Source of the DNA: Lactifluus volemus
Taxonomy: Eukaryota > Basidiomycota > Agaricomycetes > Russulales > Russulaceae
Assembly (NCBI GenBank): GCA_022376515.1
Contig: WTXI01000026.1
Location: 1-64,000 of the forward strand
DNA length: 64,000 nucleotides
Reading direction: 5' to 3'
A program made the position numbers and the translations under genes. This document shows, in pieces, positions 13,266-25,700 of the stretch. The notes beneath the pieces were generated by a model. The model was given only the letters and a program-made list of their open reading frames with translations. It made no database searches and was not told where the DNA came from. Position 1 is the stretch's first letter. The number at the start of each line of letters is the position of its first letter.

Positions 13266-13973
13266 TCCATCGGGCTCGACCCCATTACATCTGGCGCCAT
13301 CCAGGTGTTAGAAATGAGCGTTAATGAGCCTGGGGGGCGAAGCTTATTATGCTAGGTATGAAAATGTACCGTATTATGTGTCCCCTAGGCTGGGGGATGT
13401 TTTGGGTGCCTTTCGAGAGAGGACTGTAAGTAGCTCAAGGTAAGCCAAAAAAGCTGCGAAAGCGCCCATAACTACTGCTCTCGCATCATCAAGCCAAGGA
13501 GACAACATGCGGGAAAGTCTAGAAAGATCCAGAATTCAGAGTCGTAATGTGAGAAACAATTGGGGAACCTGAATATCTGCGAGTGAGTCTGAGAGTGCTA
13601 GATAGGAGAGAGGAGAGCAGCGGCAGGGAGGTAGGTTGATGAACTGCAGTGGGGACGTTAAGGCGAGACAAGGATGAGCACAGGCGATGAAAAGTGGTAG
13701 ATGGCGAAACGACTTGAGTCTGGGTACTAACTTGAGCCTTGAGGGGAGAAAGAACAATTTCAAACTGAGAGCGAGGGACGCGGTGATCGTGATGTATGAT
13801 GCTCAGGCTACTAGTACGTGCTCCTCAAAATACAATTTGCAATCTTTTTATACACATTTTCGTTCCGTAGCTGCTAAGTAGGAAAATGGGTCAAGAAAGT
13901 AATGTACAACCCTAGCAGTCAGGAAAACATATGGGAGGGTAAGTAAAACGCGAGGCGGGGAAGAGTCATAACA
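13266..13973 (-). mobile_element. Partial LTR retrotransposon: one LTR plus short internal stub
   Basis: The segment 13306-13973 starts TGTTAG and ends ATAACA, the TG...CA inverted ends of an LTR, and interrupts module r. Read on the minus strand, the LTR is followed by about 40 bp (13305-13266) containing TGGATGGCGCC, which could be a tRNA primer-binding site. That places the element on the minus strand, truncated just inside its 5' LTR. No target-site duplication is visible, which fits truncation. No gag-pol sequence remains. Confidence 0.45.
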
Positions 13974-15060
13974 AAGTTTGGAGTCACGTGCACCCCTGAA
14001 GGCTGCTCACACTGATAGGACCATCTGGAGACCGATCATAGTTCTTCTCCGATCGAGTTAGTCTTCTCTGGGAAAGAGAGACGAAACAGGAATGAGAAAG
14101 CTGCCAAGTTGTTTGGTCGCACTGAGCAACGTTCACCCGACATCCATCCCGTCTTACGTCGCACACACGCATATACACGCATACACCTCCACTTCTTGTC
14201 CTGTGCTCTGACGCGGGTACATTCTATGTGCAGAGAAAACATCCCCTAGAGCATACGGTGATTCTCCACACAACTCTCTCAAGCATCTGACGGCGATGAA
14301 TATTGCCAAGTTTTTCAATGTTTCCTGGCTTCGAGGGGAGATGCTATCAATGACGCACGGAAGGGAGGTTGTGCGCTCCGAGGACTGCAGGGAAAGAGAT
14401 TTAATCCTTATCGGAGCATTATAATACATCCACGTACCAGTAATCTTGAGCAGGAGCGAGCTTAGTTTCGATTTTTCGTTGGCCTGAGCACGGCTGTTGC
14501 GGAAGCCGGTAGGTTTGAGAGATTTGAAATACAGGAAAGAAAGCCCGGAGGAGAGAAGCTGAGATCGTCGGAGGTTGGGTTCACAATAAGGCACCTCCTC
14601 AATCGGGAGCGCATTACTGAACACGTACTTGGCGCCCTTCAAATTCCCGGGCCACTGTCTTGATGCACTCTCTTTTGGTAGAGAGACACATGTTCTAGGA
14701 GCATGTTTTCGAGGTGATGAAGTAACTTGAGGCATATCATAACATCACGGTCACTTTGCGAAGATCACTACTTGGACAGGTGACGAAGACGGTGGTGGTA
14801 GCTGACTGGGTGAAGGTGTGGGAGTCGGTGGTGGAACGCTAGCCTGGTGGGTAGGTCGTCAAGGACAGAAGAGTTGGGAAGCGGGTGGAGAACAGGATGA
14901 GGTCTCTGATTCCATTGAGGCGAGAGATGGTGACGCGGTCCGAGAGGCGTCTGTGGACGTACTAGAAATGTTGGCAGGTCTGTGAAGGGGGACAGCTGTG
15001 GACGTGGCGTTTTGCGTTCACGCGTTCACATTGCCGTAAGCATCGAGCCATAGGTCACAT
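13974..15060. repeat. Spacer module r, copy 3, tandem repeat of copy 2
   Basis: Module r occurs a second time in this spacer, so the B-C spacer holds two r units where the others hold one. The minus strand (about 14480-14340) again reads LLLKIT, intron-like gap, VLRAHNLPSV, then a stop. The plus-strand partner (APFKFPGHCLDALSFGRET, about 14630) is frameshifted near 14725. The minus-strand frame 14735-14154 runs through the intron-like gap and is unlikely to be translated as such. From about 15090 the sequence matches the tail of module q and the 5' flank of the NLR genes. Confidence 0.5.
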
Positions 15061-15419
15061 GACTCACATCAGTTTGAACATCCGACGGTGTCTTGCTACT
15101 GCGACCAGTGTGCGAAGGTGAGGATGCACATGACTCAAACACGCGAAAACGGTTACACGACTTGATTCTGTTGGCTCCTACTACTACTCCGGTACCTGAG
15201 TCGACTTCAGCTTGATTAGGTAGCGCTGATCGCAAATATTGATATTGTAGTAAGTGACCTGAGGTACTTGAGAATAAGTGCTAGCGCTTTCAAAAAAAGT
15301 GCGGAAAAATAAGATCATTCTCACCCAACATAACTCTCTTCCCAAGCCAAGCTTCAGCAAAAAATTGGCATTTTCTAGTTGGATTGAAGTCGGAATCAAC
15401 ACCAGGTTCGAGGTCCCTG

Positions 15420-15906
15420 TGTCACGGTAAATGTGACGTGACGGTTACAGGTGACCGTGACTCATCGACTCATCATTTTTCCTCACTTACTCATCGATAC
15501 GTTGGACGATTCTCCCACCTTCCGTTCAGTTCCATAATGTTCCGGTCAATTCCATACGTTTCCATACATTCACAGGTACATCCTGAACATTCTAGTACGA
15601 TCCGCCAGTTCAGTATATATATCCCTTGTATCTCTGAGACGGGCCTTAAGCTCGTTCTCCTGTAGAACTCAGGTAGTCGATACAGCGAGCAATACAAGTG
15701 GCTGTTCAGCCTTCCCTTCCCTTCCCCTCTGAAAGACTGCTTCCTCTTTGAGTGAAGCCTCTGAAGACTTGTGTGGATCACGCCACAGCCAAGTCTTCTA
15801 CTCTTTGACTAGACCTTCGCGCCTTAGTCCTCGCGGCCGCTTCGTCGTTCCGCTTAGTCAGCACGACTCAGAACCGAAACCACGCCACGGTGACCTGACC
15901 GTGACA
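15420..15906. mobile_element. Solo LTR with 5-bp target-site duplication
   Basis: A 487-bp segment begins TGTCACGGT and ends ACCGTGACA, a 9-bp perfect inverted repeat with TG...CA ends. It is flanked on both sides by CCCTG (15415-15419 and 15907-15911), the 5-bp target duplication expected of LTR-retrotransposon integration. A TATA-like run (about 15613-15622) sits inside, as in an LTR promoter. No internal region is present, so it is a solo LTR left by LTR-LTR recombination. The TGTCACGG start is common among fungal Gypsy-type LTRs; that assignment is inference. It lies in the 5' flank of NLR copy C. Confidence 0.85.
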
Positions 15907-16400
15907 CCCTGTGACATATTGACAAGTGACTGAAATTCCAACTCAACCTCTTTAAGAACAAAGAGAGGCGTAGCCTGACTAGCAGCTGAAGGAAAGAGAA
16001 GAATCGATAGACCTTGAGATGTCCCCACGTTAAGTTCCCCTCCTAGTGAACTAACTTCGAACCTGCCCCAACTCAACAGGGGATCACCAGCGCTTACACA
16101 TCAGGAAAACGTCAAATTTGCTTAATGTGCTTAAAGTGTGATTAGCGTGCTTAATTTCGTCATTAAGCAGGTTAAGCAAGCATTAAGAAGAATTAAGCAC
16201 AAGTTAAGCAACCCTTGATTAAGCACAGTAAGCGCACCCCTGTGCTGAATTAAGCACATTTGCTGAATTAAGCGCATTCTGCTTAATTAAGCTAATTAAG
16301 CAAGATCTAAGTAACATTAAGCATCTTTCACAATTTTAACTAATTTCAAATTTTCATCACAATTTCAAATTTCAGTCACAAAATATTAGGATCAAATATA

Positions 16401-17889
16401 TCTATTATATTAAAAGAAGACTGTCGCCAGGCTGTGATTGGTCGACAGCAGGCGGCATGCCGATTGTAGCAGGCGGTAGGCCAAAGATGGGACAGTCAGC
16501 TGATTGAGGCAGGCAACACCAGTCAACGCGGGCTGTGGGCGTGATTGGTCAACAACACGTGGCACGCTGAAGACGGATTATGGATCGGTGCCGTCTGCTT
16601 CTATCAGCTGACTGATCCATGCTATCCTTCGTGTCTCATGACCACGACATCGTAGGTCACCACTGACATCCACGACAATGCAGAACACCAGAATTTAATC
16701 TTTCATGATACAGTTCGTCGCATCGTTTTCTCTGTTTTGGTTTTCGACAACTTACAATGTCTGGTACAATTCAGACAAATACTTTCGGCTCCATCACGTC
16801 CCAGTTTCTTTCCTCTGCTGAGCTCTCACCTCCTCTTTCCTCCTCACATGTTTTCTCAAAAACACAGTTGTTTCCTGTGCGAGAACAACAACTTTCGTCG
16901 CTCTCGGTGTTCTCTCTCTCCCCCTGTCTCCTCCTCACATGTACTGTCTAAAAATGGCAGTTGGGGAAGCATTTTCTTGCGGATGACATCACTGATGGCA
17001 GACTTTGGACCCCTCAACTGCCTCATTTGGTCGTTCCTCACTTGGCCCCTTTGTTCTGTGTGTTAGATTTCTTCTCTGCTGTACATCTCCATTCAACTTC
17101 TTCTATTGATACAGTGTGTTGAATGTGATGATTCCACACAGTCGCCACGCAGACCTTGGTCATCAACAGGTGGAAGGCTGAAGACAGTTCAGACAACTGT
17201 TTGACGCAGCTAGCACACTGAACGCCTCCGTACCTCCAAGGCGCACATGGCTCCGTGACAAGCTGAAGATGGTTCTGTCATTCATTTGTTATCTTACAGC
17301 TCCCTATTTTGACGGTTTCCTTCATTCACAATCGTTGTGTTCAGCTTTGCGCCTCTGTGGCCTGTCCCCGAGTGTTATCTCCTAATGACGTCATACTTGG
17401 TGTTCTGCTTGCTTCCGAACTGCCTAATGAGGACTTGCGCTCTCTACATCGTGGAACCAAGGAAACGTTTCACAGGCTTTCTCTTTCGCACGTCGTCATT
17501 GTCCTGTCTATGTAGTTTCTTATACTGTGAATCTTTCCCATCTTAAGATGACAACACATGGTTCACTGCTCATTGGATGCCTCGCACAGTGCGAGCGTGA
17601 ACCATTCTCTCTTTGACTTTTAACGACATGTGTGACTTGAGTGTTGTGTCATCGCCAGATCACCTTTAACGCTCCGTACTCAGCATGCTGATTCATCCGC
17701 TTTGTGCCGCTCGATGGTTAACAAGACGTCTCACTTGAGTGCTGCATCATCACCGGATCATTTCTAACGCTCCGTGGTCCACGCCCTCATCCATCTGCTC
17801 ATTTTCGTTTCTTATTTACGCGTTCTCATGAGTTCTCTTCTTGCTGTGAGCTGTTTGTCTTTGACTTCGTCGTGATATCAACATAAAAT
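16401..17889. other. Helitron 5' leader without a clear gene
   Basis: About 1.5 kb lies between the Helitron 5' end and the likely Rep start. Short frames occur (for example 16737-17066) but are rich in Ser, Phe and Leu and match nothing I know. Two diverged direct repeats of roughly 95 bp sit near 17625-17810, sharing CACTTGAGTGCTGCATCATC-like and AACGCTCCGT sequences. The region probably holds the promoter and 5' UTR. Confidence 0.4.
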
Positions 17890-18987
17890 ATGCAGCAACT
17901 TGATGAGGCAGAAGCGGAACATTCTGAACATCGTCAGTCCTGTCGACTACACCAAGAAGAAGAAGTTGACCGTGAAAACCATTCTCACTCTCTTCGCCAT
18001 GCTCGCAATGATTGTCGGTGTCGCTTTACTTCATTTAAATGATGACGTGTTCACACTTCCTGTCAGCTTCCACTCAACAAAGAACGATAAGTCGTCGTCA
18101 ACAACGAAATCGTCAATGTCATCGTACGGTGTCTTTGGCTCGAATTCCTTATCAAGAACCTGTGTCCGTCTTTACCTGCGGCCAGATGATCGTCCAGTGT
18201 GATAAATGTAACGCATTACATTGGCCCGGAGAGCGACTGTCAAACTCCACAGAGACAAATCCACACTTTGGCATGTGCTGTAATCAAGGTCTTATTGACA
18301 TTGAGTTAGACGACCCTCCTCCTTTGGAACTTCAGCAACTGTTTGTCGGACAAGACAGTCGCAGCAGAAGCTTCCGGGACAACATTCGGCAATACAACGC
18401 TGCGCTTGCTTTCACCTCTTTAGGAGTGGAAGTTGTCGATTCCGTGAACAGGGGCTCTCGAGGACCGTACATGTTCAAAATCGCAGGCGAGCTTTGTCAT
18501 CGAACAGGTGGATTGTTGCCTCCACTGGGAGATCAACCTAGCTATGCACAACTGTATATTTATGATCCTCGACACGCTCTTGACAGCCGCATGATGCGGA
18601 ATGACAACCTCTGTGAAGATATCATGCGATGTTTACAAAACACACTGAATGAACACCATCAGTATGCACAGATCTATCAACATGCTTATCAGATTCTCCA
18701 TCAGGAAAACATTGTTTTTGCTTAATGTGCTTAAAGTGTGATTAGTGTGCTTAAAGTCATCATTAAGCAGGTTAAGCAAGCATTAAGAAGAACTAAGCAC
18801 AAGTTAAGCAACCCTTGATTAAGCACAGTAAGCGCACCCCGTTGCTGAATTAAGCACATTTGCTGAATTACAGCCACTTTCATAAATATGCGGAATCGAA
18901 TAAATTTTTTTTGGTAGGACCCCGAAACAGTCTCAGCCACAGAGTGCGTCACGGTATCTCCCTGTCTTTGCTCTCTCCATCTGCGTC

Positions 18988-20577
18988 ATGTCTGTCCCCC
19001 CGGATGATCTCCCTGAAACCTTCGAAACTAGATTCGTTGCTCAGTTTACTATCTACTCGACAACAAAGGGTGGAAAAGGTAAATCGAAAGAGCTCAAAAC
19101 CATGAAAAATAAAGAACTCGACTTCAAACTCACCGCTGATAACTACATCGAGTTTCTGGAGACTATCCTAAGCAAGCATTCACAGGACAAGTACAAAGTC
19201 ACAGAGCGGAGGCCATATGCATTCAAGTATCTTTATCCACCTTCAAAAGTGTATGTGATTGTTTGTCTTTCCGCTGCATTGCTCACATCCTGTCACAAGT
19301 GCCGCAAATGCTGTAGATGTAGACGCGAAATCAGACTGGACCGATATGTACAAGGACTTGGCGAGTGCACAGCCCAGAAAGGTCAAAATCTTAGTGGATA
19401 TGAAGATGGTCAAGCAGTCTTGTCGCCTCAACGTAGGTTTTTATTTGTCTTACAATTATGCGTGGATCTAACAACTTATTATTCAGCACAACAGGAGTGA
19501 CAGGAACAGCGATGATGATGGTGACGACAATCACAAAGAGGATGATGAGGTTCGTTTACTGGCTTTTCTCCTTCACAGTCGCTGAGATGGGACAACGCAC
19601 AGGCCGATTTTGGTGGAGATGGCATCACCGAACTTGAGGGCCAGCTCGCTCGGTTCCGCATACTCCTGGAGAAGAAGTGGGGCCATGACCATGACAACTC
19701 ATGCACCTACTTCCCATCCGACGCGAGTTATTCACTTCCACTCACCCCATACATGTTGAAGGAATGGGCTCGTGCTCTGGTACATGAATTCTTCGCCTGC
19801 ATGATTCCTGTCACTAACTGTTGTAACCAATTCTTTTAGTATGATGGCGCTGACTTAGTCTCGATTTCCGTTCCACCAAATACCATCGCGTTCGATCCAA
19901 ACAAACATGCCGCTGTTCTGAATCCAGTAGGTCGATCCCACACCAGGACTATCGTAACACAGACACCTGTGGCTGTACCCCAGATTGATCAGTTCTCAGC
20001 CATTGTGTCGCTTGTCAAAGACATTAGAGTTATCTTGACTCCTACTCCTCGGACTCCACCCCGCAGTGCGCAGCCTAACCCTAACCCCACCATTGGACGG
20101 TCACCAGTGCTACTATCTCCATCGCAGCTTACCCGATTCCTTTCTCATGCAAAAACCCATCTTGGTGTTCCTGATGCCTTAGTGTACGAATCAACACTCC
20201 GTCATAAACATTATGGCCTGGACATCTTACATAAAGTTCAAGACTCAGCCCTCGAGGAGCTTGGTATTCAGCCTGGTGATGTTATACGTCTCAAGGAAGG
20301 GGCAGTTACCTGGTGGAATAGTCCTGATGCGAAGCGAAAGAGGGGCAATGAGGAAGTGCCAGACGCACCACCTGCAAAGCGTTTGGTTGCATACGAGAGG
20401 AGGTTTGATGATGGAGGCGGAAACCGATTTTGGGGACCTCCTATGGTCGAAGGTGACGCGTTCGATGCCCCGGACGTCCCGGGAGAGAAAATGTGGTTCA
20501 AGTGCGAGGCTCGCGACGCCTGGTTTCCCATACCCCAAGGTTATATTGTCGTTCAAGGTGATGGTGATGTGAACTGA
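18988..20577 (+). CDS. SAM-domain-like protein carried by the mariner element
   Basis: The proposed structure is five exons: 18988-19250, 19300-19432, 19487-19549, 19579-19779 and 19840-20577. All have GT-AG junctions and consistent phases, giving about 465 aa. The N-terminal part has a KELDFKLTADNYIEFLETIL helix and a VKILVDM strand, followed by an acidic linker (DDDGDDNHKEDDE). Residues about 310-380 look like a SAM helical bundle (LTRFLSHAKTHLGVPDA to SALEELGIQPGDVIRLK), followed by an NLS-like AKRKR and a C-terminal RFWGPPM block. I recall dispersed Agaricomycete hypothetical proteins of this layout but cannot confirm it here. The function is unknown; a DNA- or protein-binding helper of the element is a guess. 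The fourth exon's upstream intron would be only 29 bp, so that junction is least certain. Confidence 0.75.
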
Positions 20578-20702
20578 TTGCAATCTCCGAGTCGTCTTCC
20601 TTATGCATGTTTCATATCATCAATGTATATACATTTTACAGTCCCACAACATCCATATCAAAGATCTTTACAAACAACATAGTAATTACAATACTAGACA
20701 GT

Positions 20703-21766
20703 CTAGACTATATAGCCGGATGCCTTGAAATACCCAGTCGCTTTTGCGGGCGTGATGTTATGACATGCTCGATCTATGACGCTCAGGGACTTATCTTGCC
20801 AGTTCCGCCGCAGAAATGCTTTGATGGATGAGAAGGCTTGCTCGATCGGATTATAATCGGGAGAATACGGAGGCAAAAAGATGAGCTTGCATTCTGGAAA
20901 GCACAGGTGAGTATTCGCCCGAGCACGCTCAAGAAGATGGGCATACGGGCTTCATCTTCAACAAGCTGTCTAATCTCCTCCGAGTGATGAATGCGACAAT
21001 TGTCCAGAATCAGAACGCTACGAGGCCCAGGGTAGGGGTTGGTGAGGGGTATCTATGGGAACGTCAACTAGAGACAACAAATTGAAGGGAACAAACTTAC
21101 TACCAGCTCACGCAGGAACTCGACAAACCTCTCACTTGTCACTGATCCTTCGATGATATCATGTGCAATGATACCATCTAATGTAAGGATTGGGAGAATG
21201 GAGAACCTCTTCCCTCGAACAAAGCACTTTCGTTGCACACATCGGGTTCCCTGGTGGGACCAGCCCTTGCGCCTGTTGGGTGTCCGTTCATCTTTTGAGG
21301 CTTCATCACCGAACATCAACATGTTCAGATCTGTCACAAGGTCTGCGATGCGATTCATAAAAACGGCACGATGACGCTCGTTGCGCTCTAAGGCTTTTCC
21401 CAAAATGTCCTTGTGCGTGAAGTGAAGTTGGCGAAGCGTGCGAGTCAACGTAGGAATGGAGACCTTGACCCCACGGCGCTGGAGTAGCTGTTGTTGTACT
21501 TCGTCCAAGTACACGGTGTGCTGCTGATCGAGTAAAGCACGAATGAATAACAAGTCTATGGATGAGAGATTTCGACGGCGCTGGTGTTTCTGAGCATGAA
21601 TATTGTGAGTCACACCGTATGAACGATGCAGTTGAAGGGTGGAATAGACTAGAGTTTTCTTTATGTTGAGGATGGCACAAATCTTCCTGACAGGAAAGCC
21701 ATGCTCGTAGTGAAGGGCTGGGATACGAGCTTTCAGGTCTCGTGAAACATGAGGGGCCATGTTCAA
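20703..21766 (-). CDS. Tc1/mariner-type DDE transposase, intact
   Basis: The proposed structure on the minus strand is exon 1 21766-21101, exon 2 21052-20947 and exon 3 20893-20703, with GT-AG introns of 48 and 53 bp. All phases agree, giving 320 aa. An N-terminal helix-turn-helix region starts LKARIPALHYEHGFPVRKI. The catalytic core shows FGDEAS (first Asp), LILDNCRIHH (second Asp) and PPYSPDYNPIEQAF (acidic third position). The enzyme would cut and rejoin the element ends at TA sites. It faces the SAM-like gene tail to tail, with about 125 bp between their stops. No broken codon is seen, so it may be active. Confidence 0.88.
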
Positions 21767-22089
21767 GTGTAAGTCACAGTTACGCGTCGAGACAGCTTCA
21801 GGCTTAGACAGTTTCGGGGTCCTACCAAAAAAAATTTATTCGATTCCGCATATTTATGAAAGTGGCTGTAAGCGCATTCTGCTTAATTAAGCTAATTAAG
21901 CAAGGTCTAAGTAACATTAAGCATCTTTCACATTTTTAACTAATTTGAAATTTTCATCACAATTTGATATTTTCAATCCATTTGAAAATTTTAATCACAC
22001 AATTTTATAGGCATCAAAATTATATATTAGTAAAACTACAACATGAATATCTAAGACTAGTAATCTACAGGCCTTGATGCAACAGCCCT

Positions 22090-22760
22090 GGGGGGGTGGG
22101 ACTGCAGGGCCACGAGGAGGCAGTGGCGGAGGCAGAGGCGCGGGAGGAGGCGAGGGCCAAGGGAGGAGGCACGGGGCGTGGGAAGCCCAGGAAATGCCGC
22201 GGGAGGGGCAAGAGGAGGCGCGGGAGGAGGCGTGGGAGGCGCGGGAAGCGGAGGAGGCGCGGGGACGGCGGAGGGGACGGAAGTGCGTGCGGGGACGGCG
22301 GAGGGGACAGAAGTGCGCAGAAGGCGCAGGAGGGGTGGTGCAGGCAGGGGAGGCGGCGCCACAGGAGGAGGCGGAGGCAGAGGTGAAGGCGAACAAAAAA
22401 AAAGGGTCAGGAAGCGTTGGGGCGAGGTAGCATACAACATACCAGAGAGGTGGCGCAGAAGGCGCGGCGCAGGCAGCGTGCGCCGTGGACCCCTCGCAGC
22501 CCAGCCCAGTGGTTCCAGGAGGAAGCGATGTGGAGGCGAGGGCGTGGACACGGCGCAGGCGCAGGAGGCAGAGGATGACGCGGTGGAGGCAGAGGCAGAG
22601 GCAGAGGCAGAGGCAGAGGCAGAGGCAGAGGCAGAGGAAGCAGCATTGAGACGCGTTTGCGCGGGGGGAAAAAAAGGGGGGGGGAAATGCGGTGGCAAAG
22701 AGAACGCGGGGACGCTGAGGCTTGTGGCAGCGCAAGGCGGCGAGCGGTGGTGACAGAGAC
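22090..22760. repeat. G/A-rich low-complexity array inside element Ea
   Basis: The plus strand is almost free of T and built from GGAGGC, GCGGGAGG and GAGGCA units. A run of about nine GGCAGA hexamers lies near 22580-22634. Matching arrays occur in Eb (about 26590-27290) and Ec (about 30790-31650). Long open frames on both strands (Ala/Pro/Ser- or Gly/Arg-rich) result from the skewed composition and are not proposed as genes. G-runs suggest possible G-quadruplex formation. Confidence 0.8.
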
Positions 22761-25700
22761 CACGGAGATGGCAAGGAGAGAGGGCAAGATGTGTGGCAGT
22801 GCCAGATGGTGAGCCAGCTGTGGTGACAACAGCGGAGTCCTCAACACGGGGGCGACGACGACAGAGGGGAGGGAGGGACAGAAGACTTGGAACGAAAATG
22901 CACGAAAATCAACATCGTGCAAATAAGAACAAACAAAGATGCACGTGGTTGGTGCACGGGAACGACTTAGTGAAAATTTCATGACTTTGCATATTTTTCG
23001 GACTTTAATTAAATTACATAAAATACTTCAATTTGCTTAGCATGATTAAAAGCCTCTTAAAATTCTCTTAGTTTGCTTAAACTACTGGTTTACTTAGTGT
23101 GATTAAAGTTTGCTTAATTTTCATTATTGGTCATAATAAAATTTGCTTAGTTGTGCTGAGTGTGGATTAATGTGATTAATGTGCTTAACATGCTTAAACC
23201 AAAAAACAGAAATTTTTTATTAAGCAGAAGACCGTAATTAAGACCATTAAGCAAAGTAAGCACCATTAATTAGCGTAAGCAAATATGACGTTTTCCTGAT
23301 GCTCAACACACACAATTCCAATGGAGATGGAGAGTTGTCTCTGCATCTTTGTGCTGATCAGGCGCGACGTCGTCGTCAATATGACCTACCAACTTCTGAT
23401 GAAATTGCTGTCATTGTCCCTGGTGATGGTGTCCCAACAACAGACTTGCGCGACATTGTCATAACTCTTCACAGTGGCACGTTACAACGCATCAATGATG
23501 TGCATCCCGCTTATGCCACCCTTCATTACGTTCTCCTCTTTCCTCACGGAACTCTCGGCTGGTCCTGGGATCTTCTCCAGAAACCGTCTTCCTCCGCACA
23601 GCGTGAACGACGTCGTATTACTCAATGTCAATTTTATGCTTACCAACTTCATCCCCGTCCTTCTATTTTCCCTACCATCTTTTATGGTGCACGCCTCTTT
23701 CAACAGTATATTGTCGATGTTTGGGCATCTACCGATCAACACCGACTGACTTATCTACTTCACAATCAGCCTAAATTACGAGCGGCATTGTACAGCGGTC
23801 TCGAAGACGCTGTTGGACAAACTGATAACACTTTAGATCCGAATGAGTTGGGTCGACGGATCGTTCTTCCATCCTCATATACAGGAGGTCCTCGCTATAT
23901 GCATCAACTGTTTCAAGATGCTATGGCGTTGGCTCGATACTTTCACAACATTGATTTATTTATCACGGTCACATGCAATCCTTCATGGCCCAAAATCACG
24001 CGTGAACTGTTACCTGGGCAACATTCTGCAGATCGCCCTGATTTGGTCGCGCACGTCTTTGCGTTATACAAAGACGCTATCATTAACGACTTATTCAAAA
24101 ATGGAGTGTTCGGTCCTGCTGCAGGATACGTGTACACAATTGAATTTCAAAAACGAGGATTGCCTCACATGCACCTCCTGCTGTTCCTTCAATCAAACTC
24201 AAAGATAAGAGAACCACACGACATCGATTCCGTCGTTCGAGCGTTCTGGCCTGACCCTGAGTCCGAACCTGTGTTATTTGATGTTGTGAAGACATGTATG
24301 GTTCATGGACCATGTGGCTCTGCCAATCCTTACGCACCATGCATGGATCGCAGAAAATGTTCTAAACATTTTCCTAAGACATTTCAATCAAGCACAAGCA
24401 TGAACTCTGATAGATATCCCCTCTATCGTTGTCCAAACGATGGCCGATCATTCAATGTCCGTGGTGTTGCAGTGGACAACCAGTGGATCGTCCCATACAA
24501 TCCTTACTTATCTTTGAAGTACAAATGCCACATTAATGTGGAATGCTTGGTATCATTCGCCTCCACAAAGTACATCACAAAGTACACTCATAAAGGGCTC
24601 GATCGTGCGACGTTGCAAATCACACGTGGCAATGAAGTTTTGCAATTCCTCTCTTCACGATATATCAGCGGATCTGAGGCTGCTTGGCGTCTGTTTCAAT
24701 TTGACATTCACAAACAAATCCCAAATGTCATCCGTCTACAGATTCATCTTCCAAAACAGCACACTGTCGTGTTTGATCCTTCTGACACATTGGAAACCAT
24801 CCTTGAGTGAGCATCAACTGAGAAGACAATGCTCACTCAATTTTTCGAATTCAACTCAACTCTTCAATCTTCCCATTCCACAGTCGAACGATACACTTAT
24901 CAACAATTTCCACAGCATCACATGTGGAAAGCTCAACAAAAAGAATGGAGAGAACGACAACGACAGCCAGCTCTTGGACGGATGTATTTCGTGTCACCCA
25001 CAGCTGGCGAACGTTTCTATCTTCGAACTCTTCTCACCGTTGTTAAAGGACCAACATCATTTGAACACCTCCGGACATTTAATGGCATTCTATTTGACAC
25101 TTTCAAGGAAGCCTGTCTTGCGCGAGGTCTTCTAGAAGATGATGGGGAATGGCGACAATGTTTACGAGAGGCTGCTGCGATGCAAACAGGAACTCAGTTG
25201 CGTCTGCTCTTTACCACTATTCTGTCGCATTGCACTCCTGCCGAACCGCTCTCTTTGTGGAATGAATTCAAAACAGACCTTTGTGACGACTTATCACGTT
25301 GACTCACCATTATGCGTCGTGTTACCCCATCTATTGATGAAGTTCTTGACTATGGCCTTTATCTTATCGACAATTTACTTTGTGAATCTGGCCATTCTCT
25401 GCAGGAGTTTCCCCCATTGCCTGCACCTCAACGAAACTGGGGAGCAGAAATCGGAAACCCTCTCATCACGGAGCAGCTTGCGTTCGATCCAGAGGATCAA
25501 CAACGACTTGCGCAAGAACACATTGCGATGTTAAATAATGAGCAACGACATGCATATGACGACATCATTGACTCCGTACTCCAACAGTGTGGTCGACTTT
25601 TTTTCCTTCATGGACCCGGAGGCACAGGGAAGACGTTTGTATACAAAACCTCTGCTTACTACATACGTTCCCGTGGCCTTATTGCTCTTTGTGTTGCATC

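Larger units (their letters stand above)
18871..21868. mobile_element. Tc1/mariner-type element with 58-bp perfect TIRs and two genes
   Basis: Perfect 58-bp inverted repeats (18871-18928 and 21811-21868) start CAGCCACTTTCATAAATATG. They are flanked by TA on both sides (18869-18870, 21869-21870), the target duplication of Tc1/mariner elements. The empty site can be read in Ec (CTGAATTAAGCGCATTCTG). The two genes point towards each other: a transposase on the minus strand (20703-21766) and a SAM-like protein on the plus strand (18988-20577). Both spliced frames are open and the TIRs are identical, so the insertion looks recent and possibly still active. Confidence 0.9.
18699..23301. mobile_element. 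TIR element family E, copy Ea, carrying a nested mariner
   Basis: It begins CATCAGGAAAACATTGTTTT and ends TATGACGTTTTCCTGATG, flanked by CTC on both sides (18696-18698, 23302-23304). Excising it rejoins the Helitron Rep frame. Without the mariner insertion (18871-21868) it is about 1.6 kb, the size of Eb. The subterminal regions carry many TTAAGCA motifs and the middle is a G/A-rich array (22090-22760). The left end differs from the other copies after the first 12 bases. No gene of its own is apparent. Confidence 0.8.

Noticed and set aside
18016..18068. Frameshift in the Helitron Rep N-terminus
   Set aside because: A GT-AG intron with matching phase explains the frame change, so it was not counted as a lesion.
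20070..20090. Telomere-like CCTAACCCTAACCCC
   Set aside because: Only two units, located inside the coding exon of the SAM-like gene (Pro/Asn-rich stretch).
21995..22982. Long open frames on both strands in the G/A-rich core of Ea (and the same in Eb 26465-27493 and Ec 30772-31848)
   Set aside because: The frames come from the skewed, nearly T-free repeat composition, overlap on all frames, lack any domain and do not hold their sequence between copies.
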